Part shown: positions 24,201-36,251 of the stretch, piece by piece
Position numbering within the stretch: the stretch's first letter is position 1
Layout of the letters: every line of letters begins with the position of its first letter
Assembly (NCBI RefSeq): GCF_902167145.1
Contig: NC_050096.1
Coordinates: 267,614,622 to 267,678,621, forward strand
Direction of reading: 5' to 3'
DNA length: 64,000 nucleotides
Source: Zea mays
Lineage: Eukaryota > Streptophyta > Magnoliopsida > Poales > Poaceae
Notes under the pieces: model-generated
What the model was told of the DNA's origin: nothing
The model's input: only the letters and a program-made list of their open reading frames with translations
Database searches by the model: none
Position numbers and translations under genes: made by a program

Positions 24201-27200
24201 GATTATATTAGTAAGCAAAAAGACCTTACCAAATGATTTAAGATCAGAAATCTCAGTCATACATTGCTCAATCAGATGTTAGCACATTGCTCTCTTTGTC
24301 GCTGGATGACATGAAGCAAACTATGAGATAAAAGGACATGTAACCGCTAGCAACATGAAGCTGCGAGTATACCGAGAGGTTATTTTGAGAAAATTTTGAC
24401 TCTGTTGGTGTGAAAACCATAGTGTGTTCCCGTCGAACCACTTTACTCGTTCTATCTAGGACCTCTATGCTTGTGTCGCATACATCTCTCGAAATTGTAA
24501 ATACTTATAGTCACTGAATTGACTCGGGATAGTCCTTTGACAAGTTTGGTATACACTGTAAGCTAAATGGTAAAGGTCGGTCTTGAATGGACATATACCT
24601 GGGGTTTAGGTAGCCGAACTACACTGAATTCCACCCTTTGGCATGCTTACCATTATCTACCTCCGATCTACCAGAAGTGAGAAGAGTAGACAAATAATTA
24701 TGAAATCCCACTCACCACAGAGCTTGAAGCTAAATTAGACGTTAATATGTCCTTGGTCCTCGGAGCCAGAAGAGACATGTGTCTTGACCACTAGACTACT
24801 AGTGATGATAATTTGTGATAGAAATATGAAGATCTTGTAGAGATATGTTGTATCCTCTCTACTTCTGATGATTTCTTCGTATGAGAGCAGTAATATCTGT
24901 TGTTGAAGATGGATCCTGGCGGACACCAGTCCTATTTTCATTCTTGCCAAGCAGTTATCATCATTTGCTTCATCAAAAGCTAGTTATATGGTGATTTTCC
25001 CAGATAAAATGAATTCTTGGCCTTGTCTGTTCTATTCCAAAGCTTCTCTTTTTGTCGAACAACGAAGGATCGAAATAATGCTTTATAGAATAAATTGGTA
25101 TATAATATGAGGAGAAATGTTTGTCGTGCTGGCAGCATCACAAATTATTAACTATTGTTATATATTCTCTCTCAAAATTATAATACCTAAAAATGTTGCA
25201 TAAATTGATACCCAATTTCAGATCGGTATGAGTAATTGGGTAAACAATGGGCAATAATAAAACGAGTTGGACTATACATCTCTGCATATAAAAATCTCTG
25301 CTTGGCAGCATTGGCATGATGTCGTGCACTTTACTACCAATATAAACACATTTTCCTATGTGCCTCAAAGCACAATGCAACCAGTGAATGTCTTTGTGAG
25401 CGTTAGACCCTGATGGTCATTTTACTTGTTGATCTGAAGTCAACTAATGGCTCCAAATGACGAATGGTATTCATGAGCCCCTGAAGAAGCCTTATGGATA
25501 AAATAGTGTTGTGCATGTTAGTCTAAATCTTAATGATTGACTATGCATTTGGTAGTAATAACAATAAGTTTGCAGAATTGTAACCATGAAGCATCTTGTT
25601 GTTGCGTGTCTCGCTGGATGTTGAGACTAACCCTTCATGTTGAAGGACAAATATGTAGTATTCATGCCACTACATTAATCTAAGTCCAAATCTCACTGCA
25701 TAAAACCCCAATCTGTAATGTGCGTAAGATTTCCCAAATAAATCACCACAATAGCATACATTGGCCACAAACTAGATGATTGTGGTTGGGGATTTTATCT
25801 GTATGCTTTTAGAACATCTCGGCATTAGGGGGAGGAATGTTCATATAGTGTAATGCCTCAATATTCTATTAAACGCACAAAAGCCAAGCTGAACCCGTCG
25901 TTCGAAGTGTACTCCTGTGTATATGGAGTTTGCCAGAAATCGTTGAGGAGTAACCATATTGGTTTGAATGCTTCTACCTGATGTAGATGTGGATATACCC
26001 GGGATTAATATCATATCCACATTTGACTTATTGGCATTTGATCTATTCTCGGGGACGCCTGCGAATATGATCTATTGGCCTTAGTCAAAGCATATGTTCT
26101 GATTGCAGATTCACGTGGTCTGTAATAACTCTCCTCCGATGAACTCGCCCTGCTGGTGATTTGCCTCACGAAGAGGTTCATCTTGATGATGAAGTTCCTA
26201 GCAATGCGCGCAATATCATTGTGCTGGGAATATGGAACAATGAATCTTTCGTTTTGGGAAATGACGGAGATCATTATTAAATGTGGGAGACAAATGTGTC
26301 GACACCTATCTTGCCTCTATAGATTGCAAAGGGATCCAAAACAAAGTCCTAGGCATGAGTGCTTTAAGCTCTCTTATCGGGTCATTGATAAATGCAATCG
26401 AGGCTGAACCAAGAATCGCAAAATGAAAGTCGCGAGCTTGAAGTTCGGACATTTATGGGCACTATTGAAATAATGTGTGGTGAATGCGATGGTTCAAGTG
26501 GTCTAGTGAGAGACCCATCCCACATATGTGTTGAATAAACACAGTTCCGCTATGTAATATATCTGGCAAATGGCATGAATTATAATATGCAGTTAATAGG
26601 ATTCTGAAGATCCGTCATGAGATCCTAGGAGGACTCATATCTTTGAATTATAAATATGCAACATATAAATCTCATACCGAATAATACATTCCTGACGAAT
26701 GAACACTCTCTTATGTAGAGAGAATATCTCCTAGATGAGATTATAGTTCCTTAACGGAACCTTTCCAAAAGAAATAAAGTTTGTGTTAAACACCAAAGTT
26801 TGATAATCCCTATAAAGGGATAAAGACCCATACAGACCCAAAAAGGTATAAGATGAGGTACCAAAGGATTTGAAGTTCATCGAATAAGCACATGTGCATT
26901 CCACGAGTTTTACTCATGGTAATTTCCACTAGATGTGGAATTACGGTATCCTCTAAAGCCCTGATGGCAGAAACCTATAAGGTTTAGGTGTTACTGGCAA
27001 AATATCCCCATTGTGCCAGAATGACAGACTATAACGATATATTTGATCGATAAAAAATCTCTGATGGATTACGATCTTTGATGGACTTTTGTTACACCAT
27101 CATAGATGTTGCAATGGATGAACGCCTAGAGTGATGTGTCATATTTAGAATATGTACTATTGCAACTATATTATCCCCTAAGTCCTATTGAAGGACATGT

Positions 27201-30200
27201 TATTTGCTTTGCACAACTATGTATAAATTGTGGTGTAAGATAGAAAATGATTGCACCCCAACCTCATCCATTCTCGTTATTCCAGATGAACAATGAGACA
27301 TATATCTTGAAGAATATGCTTGAGTTATGAGGGATAACGACTTTGACAGATGTCATCGTCAGGGGGAGCGAATGCTTATGTTGATCACAATCGTGAGATA
27401 ATAAATGTCATATTCTATGCCCTGAAGGCGTGAGCTTGATGATCAATATACGAACCTTTATGGAACTTTCTATCAAATATATAGATCCAGTCGATCGAAC
27501 ACCATCAATCAAAGTGGCTTATTTATATTGATATGTGCACTTACCTCGTATATACTAGAAGTGAGTATAGGTAAAGTTCCTGAAATAGTCCTTGCAAGGA
27601 TATGCAATCCGTTTGCTAAATCTTTATGTGCATATACTTCCAGAAGAAGATGTTTTGCCATATTAATACGGTTTTGCAAGGATCAGGGGGGGCACATTTC
27701 TAAAGTTAGCCCTTGTCGAAGATTCGATAGAATCTAGATCCCAGAGGATCGAAATCTGTCCCGATGACAGCTGTTGTACTCTTTTCCCTTGGTGAGTTTT
27801 CTTGAAGCTTCTCACATGAGGTTTTTAACGAGGCAACAAAGTGCAAATGCAATTTGTATCACCATGCACTCTTTCTCCATATTTTTCCCACTGGGTTTTT
27901 CGGAGTTTTAACGAGGCATGTGTTGGTCGCGGTATTCGCCCAAGGGGGAGTGTTAAGTAACCCTAATCAGGGTTATGTGGGCAAATACCTGCTTTGCCCC
28001 TGAGGGGTCTCACATCTCTATATAAGGAACCTGTACACCCCTCATAATACAGAGATTAGAAAGAGGCCAGAGGCCCAACCCTATATCCAGTGTCTCGTGT
28101 GTTTCCTCTGTCGTATTTATGGGAAGGGAGACGGGTTCTCTACATCTTCTTGCGTCTCTACTGCTGACGGGAGGGAAGGGAACGGATCTGGTGATCCGTG
28201 GTAACGTAGTTCTTCTAACCCTTAACACTGAACCAAACAACCTCGTCTCATCCCGTCCTATCCTATCATTGCAACCAAATGCACCATAAGACTATCTCGC
28301 GGTATATCACTTTTTTTGTCATACTCAACATTTCTTTTACTTTTTCATCTCTCGCAACGATTCTCTCTATTTTCTCTCTCTATACACCACTACAACCATA
28401 AAATATTATTTTCCATATCTTTTCATCATCTATTATCATTTTTCTCTACTCTAACAAACACTGACGCGCACGCATAGCAAGGAAAGGGGGCTAGCACATC
28501 GCTCTCTCAATCTGGCGTAGTACTGACCTTTCCCCTTACACTTTTTTTCTCTCCTTATACGTCTACAGTCATATGGGAGGGGGCACCACGCGGTAAGCAT
28601 TGCGGATAGTCTTTGTGACCGTTTGGTTGCAAGGGTCATGTGGGAGGGACGGGACAAATCTAGTTTCAATAATGTTTGATTCATAGTTAAATAGATTAAA
28701 GTTCTGAATATCTTATTAGAGAATATTTTTCTGGACGATATCTTTTTCTATTCAAATACATACTTACATCTCTACCAATGTGTTGATTTGCACGATTTAC
28801 ACCAAGTGGTTGATTTATATTTGATTTGTTTTCTACATAAAAACATATTTATTATGCAGTGGTGAATCTAGCCAAAAATATCGTTGGGTTATAGTGATTA
28901 GCTTCACAATATAATATATATTTTTTAAAAAAATTTAATAGTGCTTTATTAAAGTATTTATAAATTTTATGGGGATCGGTGTTATTGTGGAACAAAATGT
29001 AGATGTTAAAAATGCATCTATTTTAGGACCGTACTTACAGATAGACACGTGACCTAGTCTAGCCCCCACCGCCCTATTTCCTGTACCCACGTTCTTTCGA
29101 TGTCAATATTGCTACTCATACATATGAGACGACATAAAAAATGGACGAGAAAAAACTGTTGACACCTTTTTGGAGGCGCCAATCACTCAAAAGAACCGGT
29201 GGCGGTGCTCTCTGGTCAGGCGCGGACGGTCCGCGGCACAGGGCCGGACAGTCCGCGACCTGGTGCAGGAGCTAGGATCCCCTGCCTGACGGTCGGACGG
29301 TCCGCACGTGCGCAGGGGCGGCGGAAGATCGCCGGCGGCGCCTGGATCTCGCTCCCGGGAGGGACCCCGTCGGGGAGGAAAGATCCTAGGAGTTGTCTAG
29401 GCTCGGGCAGACCGACCTAGACTCCTCTAATCGACGTAGAGTCGAGGAGAGGCAGAGAATTTGGGGATTGGAATACTAAACTAGGGCTAAACTAGAACTA
29501 GACTAGAACTACTCCTAATTGTGCTGGAAATAAATGCGAGATAGAAGTGGTATTGGTTCGATTGTTGGGGGTTCAATCGGCCGTAGCCCTTCATCTAAAT
29601 AAAGGGGGAGGTCTGGATCCGTTTCCAACTGTTTCCCGAGTTAATCCCGCGATTTTAGGTAACAAATCCCGCGAGAAACTAGGAACCCTAACTGACTCTG
29701 CGCGCGCGGACCGTCCGCGCCACCACCGTGGACAGTCCGGACCGCGGACCGTCCGGCCTCGGGGCCGGACCGTCCGCACTGCTCTTTTTAGAGCTCAACA
29801 TATGCCCCCCTGCCTTTTGGTGAAGGTTGACGAACCAAAAGCATATGAACTAAACCTGATGTAGGTCACCGGCTTTTTGATATGGAGATTATTCAATAAA
29901 GCACCAATATAAAGGCCATTTTGGATTGTATCTTTCTCGGCCATGACCATTTGATCAATTGATCAAAAGGAATAGAATGGAGGTGCCCCCCAGTCTGGAT
30001 AGACGAAGGGACTATACATGTACCATGGATTCATCATCGTGCCATTCCATGTTTGAACAGGATAATATACCGACGATGAGTAAATAGGTGGAAAGTACTC
30101 TGGTCTCATAGAATGAATAGGCGATGCTTGTTGTGTCGCCTTTTGGGTCGTTTTGTTTGACCGTTTTGTTTTAGCAGGTGACCAGGGTTTCTTTGTTGAC

Positions 30201-33200
30201 CGATCACGTGGAACAGTCTTTTTGCTAGTATTTTTGAAGAGCAACTGATCAAAAGTAGGATCGGCTTTGATCAGCCGATTATATGTGCTTTGACCTTGCG
30301 TCTTTTTCCTTGCTTTGTGTAGAGGTTGACGCCTTTGGTCATAGGTGGACTGTCCGGCTGAGTTAGCCGGAATGTTTGTCTGAGTACCGGATTGTCCGCA
30401 CGTAGGTGTCGGACCATCTACGATGCTGGGGCTAGGCTGATGTGTTTGGTTTATTAACTGTGCCTGCCCCCCGACGTCTTCGGACCTTTTAGCCTTCTCG
30501 TCCGAAGCCTTTCGAGCAATCTCCTTTTGTGATATATCTGACATGCGAGGATTGCTGATGACGATGCCCTTGCCTTTGCCTTTATCGGCCATTTTGGGCC
30601 GAACCAAGACCTTTTTGCATGTGAGTTCTATTGTATTAACAGGAAAGGGTTGTGTGTCTACTTGCATCTCCTGAAAAGCCAATCGACCCTCATTTATGGC
30701 TGATTGTATCTGTCGACAAAAAACATTACAATCATTGGTGGCATGAGAAAAGGAATTATGCCACTTACAATAAGCACGTCTCTTTAATTCATCAGGAGGA
30801 GGAATAGTATGAGTTAATTTAATGTTGTCGTTTTTCAGTAACTCAGTCAAATATTTTATCGCATTTGGCAACATTAAAAGTAAACTTAACTTCCTCTTGT
30901 CGATTCTTTCGAATCGACTGTAAAGCAGAACACGCTGAAGGTTTAGCCTGTCCTGGCCAAACCAGTTCGGCGGTGTATACATTCGTGGATTCATCGTCTG
31001 AATTATCGTATCCCACTAGATGCATCTTATGGCTAGCCGATTTTGATGTTTCCTTACTTCGGCTTTCACAGGTCATAGCCCGCTGGTGTAAGTGCACTAG
31101 TGAAAAGAATTGGGTGTCATCTAATTTTTCTTTTAAGTAGGGTCGCAACCCATTGAAAGCTAGCCCTGTCAGTTATTTTTCTGCGACATGAATCTGAAAG
31201 CATCGGTTTCTAGTGTCCCGGAATCTCCGGATATAGTCCTTAACCGATTCTTCAGGCCCCTGTCGGACTGAAGCTAAGTCAGCCAATTCTAACTCATGTT
31301 CTCCTGAGAAGAAGTGTTCATGAAATTTCTGCTCTAATTCTTCCCAAGAGTTAATAGAGTTTGGTGGCAAAGCTGCGTACCATGCAAATGCAGTATCAGT
31401 AAGGGACAACGAGAATAAACGAACGCGGTAGGCTTCCCCATCAGCCAATTCTCCCAAGTGTGCTATGAATTGGCTTATATGTTCGTGTGTGCTTTTCCCA
31501 CTTTCACCAGAAAACTTAGAGAAGTCTGGTATTCTAGTTCCCTGTGGGTATGGCACGGTGTCGAATCGGTGGCTATAAGGCTTCCGATACGATTGCCCTG
31601 TACCTGACACACTAACACCGAGTTTGTCCCTGAACATCCCGGCTACCTCATCTCTGACCCTCTCTGCCATGTCTGGCGACCATCCATTGAGTTTGTGGGT
31701 GGAGATTTCAGGTTGCCTGACATTACTCTGTCGGCTTTCCTCCCAGGTATGTTTGAGGTGTGTGTTAGGTGTCCTATTAATGTCACCAGCTCCTGCCCTA
31801 TACCCCTCAGGCTCTCTTGTGGCCGAATAGTATTCAGCCCTATGTCCATGAGGTGGTATGGCATGATTATAATGTGTTGCTGGTGGGGCACCATACTGTT
31901 GCTGCGATGAATGTGAGAACTGTGCGTATTGCGCATCTCTCGGCTCTGCGTATGCATATCCGGACGGTCCGGCGTAAGAGGCCGAATGGTCCGCGACCTG
32001 GCCAAATGGTCTGAAGGTATATCCGGATTGTCCAGCCGTATATGGTGCTACGTGGGTAGTCTCGTACCCAGACCGTCTGTCGTTAAGAACTGGACGGTCC
32101 GCGATCGGGCTGAATGGTCCAGGGCTGTACCCGGATGGATCGGCCATATATGGCGTGACTTGGACAGTCTGCACATGGACTCGTGTAGAGTCGGATGGTC
32201 CAGCGTAATACGTCGGCCGGTTCATGCCATATCCGGACGGTCCGGCGTAAGATGGCGGACGGTCCGCAACATATCCGGACGGTCCGGCGTGATGCACCGG
32301 ACGGTCCGTGATGGGGCCGAAGTGTTCAGGGTTGTACCCTGATGGTCCGGCCATGTACGGTGCGACCTGAGTGTTTTGTGTGCGGGCCTGCATCTGGTCG
32401 GACGGTCCAGCGAAATACGCCGGACGGTCCGCGGTATAACCGGACTGTCTGAGATGATGCTCGGACGGTCCGGTCGCGTCCAGTACCTGCCGCGTGCCTA
32501 GTGGTTGCGGCTGTGATGGTGACACGAAAGCGTGCATCGGCATACCATATGATGGCTGGGTCAAAGGTGACCCGTTTATAGCCGATGTGTTTGACGTGGG
32601 TGGCACTGTATTAGACTCTCGCGATGGAAAATTAGGAGCAGCTGATTTCTCGTATGCACGTAAATGCATTTTAATAGATTCATCTACATATTGCTTTAAC
32701 GGATCTCCTCGTTGATCCATGAAAGTCGTAAGAGATAGATCTGGAGTACTTACAGCGGGACCCTGCAGTGGAGGTAGGAGAGATTCCATATCGATCTCCC
32801 CTTGACAGACGATCTTCTGGTGGCGATCCACCGTGAAGTGTGACAAGTACTTGTCCGCCGCCTCCTTGCGCCATTCGGAGAGTTTATGCAGCAGTTCCGC
32901 CTCTTCCTTGTCGCGTTGTTCGTTCCATTGCCGCATCACCTCCTTCTCATCGCGCATTACGAGGTCTTCAAAGGGCCTTTGGTCATCAGCCGGGAGCGCC
33001 TCCATGGCTGGCTTGATGATGTTGGTAGTGGAGATCTTGGTGTGATCCTTAGAACCGGCCATTTATGGGCCGATTTTTAGTAGATCTAGACACCTAGTCC
33101 CCAGCGGAGTCGCCAAAAAGTATGTTGACACCTTTTTGGAGGCGCCAATCACTCAAAAGAACCGGCAGCGGTGCTCTCTGGTCAGGCGCGGACGGTCCGC

Positions 33201-36007
33201 GGCACAGAGCCGGACGGTCCGCGACCTGGCGCGAGGCGGCGGTGCTCCCTGGTCAGACGAGGACGGTCCGCGGCACAGGACCGGACGATCCGCGACCTGG
33301 TGCAGGAGCTAGGATCCCCTGCCTGACGGCCGGACGGTCCGCGCCCTAGGGCCGGACGGTCCGCACGTGTGCAGGGGCGGCGGAAGATCGCCGGCGGCGC
33401 CTGGATCTCGCTCCCGAGAGGGACCCTGTCGGGGAGGAAAGATCATAGGAGTTGTCTAGGCTCGGGTAGACCAACCTAGACTCCTCTAATCGACGTAGAG
33501 TCGAGGAGAGGCAGAGAATTTGGGGATTGGAATACTAAACTAGGGCTAAACTAGAACTAGACTAGAACTACTCCTAATTGTGCTGGAAATAAATGCGAGA
33601 TAGAAGTGGTATTGGTTCGATTGTTGGGGGTTCAATCGGCCGTAGCCCTTCATCTATATAAAGGGGAGGTCTGGATCCGTTTCTAACTGTTTCCCGAGTT
33701 AATCCCGCGATTTTAGGTAACAAATCCCGCGAGAAACTAGGAACCCTAACTGACTCTACGCGCGCGGACCGTCCGCGCCACCACCGCGGACAGTCCGGAC
33801 CGCGGACCGTCCGGCCTCGGGACCGGACCGTCCGCACTGCTCTTTTTAGAGCTCAACAAAAACATATTTACTTTAGTAGACTAGTAATACCAAGTAACGA
33901 TTCTGGTATTCTCTTCCGCTTCGAGGGAAACATACGGATTTCCAACTCCACTGAGGTCCCTTACTCCCACCTACGCTATAGCTATGCTACGCCTACGAGA
34001 ATGAAGCTGCTGTCCTCAGTCCTGTCATGTAGATTGTGGGCGCCATGTGCGCCAAAAGATTCGGAAACCTTATCCGGAGTCCGGGCAACATGTCTAGTCG
34101 CCAACAACTAGTTGCAGCTGCACAACGACAGTCACAGTCACAAACAGAGAGGCGACATGGAGCCACCGGAGTTGACCCACTTCTTGCCCGTTGCATTCGT
34201 GGCGTGCAGTGCTGGCCTCTCTTCGCCGGTGACACTTTTGTCCTGTTGCCGGCGGTGGTTGGGTTATTGCAGTGGCCACGGCGGAGCACGAGGTTTTGTC
34301 TTTTTCAGCATGTGCTACGAGGGTTGGGCCGTTGGGGATTGTAAGCGTGTACGGCAGAAAGGAGAGATCCATAATGGACATGCGTGGGCCTGGACTTTAC
34401 ATGTACTCCTACTTAGGGAGCATAAGTGGGCCACGAGCCCATGGACAAGGACTCGTGATTCTGTCTTACGTTACGTATACCTGCTTCGATGCGTACCGGA
34501 AATGATTCAAACTTGCGCTCCCTTCCCTCCAACTCCAACGCATATGATAAACAACAATAATGTTGGCATGCATGCTCACTCGTTGGTTCCATGCATCCAC
34601 CACCAGGGCATGTTCCTGCTGACGATGACGGCCGGCGCGAATAGCCTGCACCCGCCGGAGTGCAGCGTGGGCGAGACCTGCGAGAAGGCGACGTCGTACC
34701 AGTTCGCGGTGCTCTTCGTGGCCTTCGCGTTCCTGGTGCTGGGCTCGGCGGGGATCCGCCCCTGCAGCATGCCCTTCGGCGCCGACCAGTTCGACCCCAA
34801 CACGGAGTCTGGCAAGCGCGGCATCAACAGCTTCTTCAACTGGTACTACTTCACCTTCACGGCCGCCATGATGATCTCCGCCACCGTCATCATCTACGTG
34901 CAGAGCAACGTGAGCTGGCCCATCGGGCTGGGCATCCCCACGGCACTCATGTTCCTGGCATGCGTGCTCTTCTTCATGGGCACGCGCCTATACGTGCGGG
35001 TGACGCCCGAGGGGAGCCCCTTCACCAGCGTCGTGCAGGTGCTATCAGCCGCGCTCAAGAAGCGGTCGCTGAAGCAGCCCAAGGACCCGAAGCAGGACCT
35101 CTTCGACCCGCCGCACACCAGCGCCATCGTCACCAAGTTGGCGCACACGGACCAGTTCCGCTGCCTCGACAAGGCGGCCATCGTGGCATCCCCGGACGAG
35201 GTGCGTTCCGGCGGCGGCGCGCCCGCGGACCCCTGGAGGCTCTGCAGCGTGCAGCAGGTGGAGGAGGTCAAGTGCCTCATCCGCATCGTGCCCGTCTGGT
35301 CCACGGGGATCATCTACTACGTCGCCGTGGTGCAGCAGTCCACGTACGTGGTGCTCTCGGCGCTGCAGTCCGACCGCCACCTCGGCCGCGCCGGCTTCCA
35401 GATCCCCGCCGCGTCCTTCACCGTCTTCGCCATGCTCGCGCAGACGCTGTGGATCCCCTTCTACGACCGCCTCCTGCTGCCCAAGCTCCGGAAGATAACG
35501 GGCAAGGAGGAGGGGTTCACGCTGCTCCAGCGCCAGGGCATCGGCATCGCGCTCTCCACTGTCGCCATGGTCATCTCGGCCATCGTCGAGGACCGGCGCC
35601 GTGCCATCGCGCTCAGCCAGCCGACGCTCGGCACCACCATCACTGGCGGGGCGATCTCGGCCATGTCCAGCCTGTGGATGGTGCCACAGCTCATGATCCT
35701 GGGGCTGTCGGAGGCCTTCAACCTCATCAGCCAGATCGAGTTCTACTACAAGGAGATCCCGGAGCACATGCGCAGCGTGGCCGGGGCGCTCGCCTTCTGC
35801 AACCTGGCGCTCGGCAACTACCTCAGCGGCTTCCTGGTTACCATCGTGCACCGGACGACGGGGTCCGGGCAGAACTGGCTGGCGCAGGACCTCAACAAGG
35901 GCCGCCTCGACCTATTCTACTGGACCATCGCCGGAATCGGCGTCTTTAACTTCATCTACTTCGTCATCTGCGCCAGGTGGTACAGGTTCAAGGGGGCCAG
36001 CAACTGA
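17985..36007 (+). CDS. NPF: NRT1/PTR family (NPF) proton-coupled transporter, NPF2-like, 589 codons in three exons
   Basis: The coding exons are 17985-18135, 18307-18524 and 34607-36007. Their phases join exactly (donors GTGCGT and GTAAGC; acceptors ACGCAG and ACCAG) to give 589 residues, the usual family length. The proton-coupling motif ExxEK is at residues 53-57 (NETFEKLG). PTR-family blocks follow (GAFLSDAYLGRY, GIRPCSMPFGADQFD, FFNWYYFTFT, EEVKCLIRIVPVW, ENFNLI-type SEAFNLISQIEFY). About 12 hydrophobic helices are expected, with an acidic N-terminal tail and a central cytoplasmic loop. Members are plasma-membrane or tonoplast H+ symporters for nitrate, peptides, glucosinolates or hormones; the substrate cannot be read here. 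The block WRLCSVQQVEEVKCLIRIVP points to subfamily NPF2. Intron 2 is 16.1 kb and holds several retrotransposons. The exons are strongly GC-rich. Confidence 0.93.
18164..18202. repeat. (CT)n microsatellite in NPF intron 1
   Basis: This is a run of about 39 bases of CT repeats in the 171-bp first intron, upstream of the 3' splice site. Polypyrimidine content there could affect splicing; this is inference. Confidence 0.9.
18525..19191 (+). other. Start of NPF intron 2
   Basis: This stretch begins with the donor GTAAGC. No gene or recognisable transposon was seen. The ORF that reads through the exon ends at 18914 without family features. Confidence 0.6.
19195..19649. mobile_element. Tourist-like MITE with a duplicated left end
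   Basis: Both ends carry GGCCATGTTTGGTT in inverted orientation. TTA flanks the left (19192-19194) and the right (19650-19652), fitting the 3-bp target site of PIF/Harbinger Tourist elements. A second left end, again TTA plus GGCCATGTTTGGTTTCAAT, starts at 19267. The element is therefore 455 or 383 bp, or contains a partial duplication. It is non-coding and internally AT-rich, with repeated 'gactaaa' words. Confidence 0.65.
19653..21719 (+). other. NPF intron 2 sequence, no gene recognised
   Basis: The left half is AT-rich and the part from about 20400 is GC-rich. All ORFs are short, overlap on several strands and show no domain. This stretch may include old, unrecognised transposon sequence. 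Confidence 0.5.
21832..28208 (+). mobile_element. LTR retrotransposon with no coding capacity (Copia-like), young
   Basis: The LTRs at 21832-22088 and 27951-28208 differ, by my count, at one substitution and one 1-bp indel. The flanking GTTCT (21827-21831, 28209-28213) fits a 5-bp target duplication, although the bases just inside the 5' LTR also read GTTCTT, so the inner LTR edge is uncertain. A purine tract (AAGGGGGAG) precedes the 3' LTR. Upstream of it are plant Copia 3'-tail words such as TTTTTAACGAGGCA. After the 5' LTR comes ACGTTATCAGCACG, a probable primer-binding region seen in other plant Copia elements. The 5.86-kb interior has no ORF above about 230 codons and no readable RT or integrase motif, so the element must depend on proteins from elsewhere. 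Confidence 0.82.
22453..22707 (-). pseudogene. Possible captured fragment of a GH17 beta-1,3-glucanase gene
   Basis: On the minus strand, codons at 22545-22519 spell KYIAVGNEV, the highly conserved GH17 block YIAVGNEV. The surrounding stretch (about 22300-23030) is GC-rich and gene-like, unlike the AT-rich rest of the element. The sequence before and after diverges quickly from the family and there is no complete domain. It may be a transduplicated exon piece inside the LTR element, or chance. Confidence 0.3.
28289..29151 (+). other. NPF intron 2 sequence, no gene recognised
   Basis: AT-rich sequence without a supported ORF. A GTTTGGTTGC word near 28621 resembles the MITE ends above, but no partner end was found. 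Confidence 0.5.
29157..29800 (-). repeat. 3' LTR of element A (644 bp, contracted)
   Basis: Compared with the 5' LTR it lacks one unit of about 68 bp containing CGGACGGTCCGC words and another of about 24 bp, and it has roughly a dozen substitutions. Loss between short direct repeats fits both gaps. Confidence 0.92.
29963..33062 (-). pseudogene. gag: Gag of element A, broken by one stop and one frameshift
   Basis: The ATG is at 33062 (MAGSKDHTK). The frame matches the intact 1,032-codon Gag of copy B almost throughout. It is broken by TAA at 31173-31175, where B has CAA (Gln), and by one extra base near 30845, which shifts the remainder. Recognisable parts are the Gly-Pro-Ser-Gly-Tyr repeats (about residues 200-400), a Retrotrans_gag-type core ([31 protein letters not shown]) and a Cys/His block ([15 protein letters not shown]). 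It encodes a particle structural protein only. Confidence 0.9.
33098..33115 (-). other. Primer-binding site of element A
   Basis: On the minus strand this reads TGGCGACTCCGCTGGGGA, seven bases inside the 5' LTR. Copy B has the same sequence at 50312-50329. The priming tRNA was not assigned. Confidence 0.75.
33123..33858 (-). repeat. 5' LTR of element A (736 bp)
   Basis: The outer part is packed with CGGACGGTCCGC-type palindromes. It is bounded by the PBS on its inner side and the AAAAC duplication on its outer side. Confidence 0.93.
33864..34606 (+). other. 3' part of NPF intron 2
   Basis: This ends with the acceptor CACCACCAG at 34606. The ORF that starts upstream at 34112 only runs in frame into exon 3 and shows no NPF features before 34607, so it is intron read-through. 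Confidence 0.8.
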
Positions 36008-36209
36008 TCCGCCGAGGTAACCGTCGTCTCACGATCACGACGAGTGCGGGCATGAATGGGACTCAGCTCTATGCGGTCCTGATGGCAGTTTGCTTGGTGG
36101 CTTGGGTAATTATGTTATGGCCTTGGCAGAGCAACAGGAAAAAAAAGGGGCCTTAAAATAAGGTCATGATAATTATTTTGTATCTACCATAGTAGTTGTT
36201 TGATATCGA

Positions 36210-36251
<42 letters not shown>

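Larger units (their letters stand above)
21723..28285. mobile_element. Tourist-like MITE split by an LTR element insertion
   Basis: The left piece (21723-21826) starts GGGTGTGTTTGGTTGC. The right piece (28214-28285) ends GCAACCAAATGCACC, its inverted match. TTA lies to the left and a TAA to the right. The two pieces total about 180 bp and become continuous once the LTR element and one GTTCT copy are removed. Confidence 0.6.
29157..33858 (-). mobile_element. Gag-only LTR retrotransposon, copy A (Gypsy-like, non-autonomous)
   Basis: The LTRs at 29157-29800 and 33123-33858 have TGTTGACACC...CAACA ends and a perfect 5-bp target duplication AAAAC (29152-29156, 33859-33863). On the minus strand the PBS is TGGCGACTCCGCTGGGGA (33115-33098), followed by a single gag-type frame and a purine tract (AAAAGGCAGGGGGG). 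There is no protease, RT or integrase. The PBS resembles that of Tat-lineage Gypsy elements, which is an inference. It lies in NPF intron 2 in antisense orientation. The left LTR is about 92 bp shorter than the right one because two repeat units are missing. Confidence 0.93.

Noticed and set aside
34112..34606. NPF ORF beginning at 34112 as a separate start
   Set aside because: The part before 34607 has no similarity to transporters, and a good 3' splice site lies at 34606. Exons 1 and 2 supply the missing N-terminus with the ExxEK motif.
35045..35851. Minus-strand ORF of 268 codons opposite NPF exon 3
   Set aside because: It is an antisense shadow of a high-GC3 coding exon with biased composition and no motif.
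34660..35949. Long plus-strand ORF of 429 codons overlapping the NPF third exon
   Set aside because: It lies within the exon in another frame, is dominated by Arg, Ala, Gly and His and has no domain. It is a GC-rich shadow of the NPF frame.
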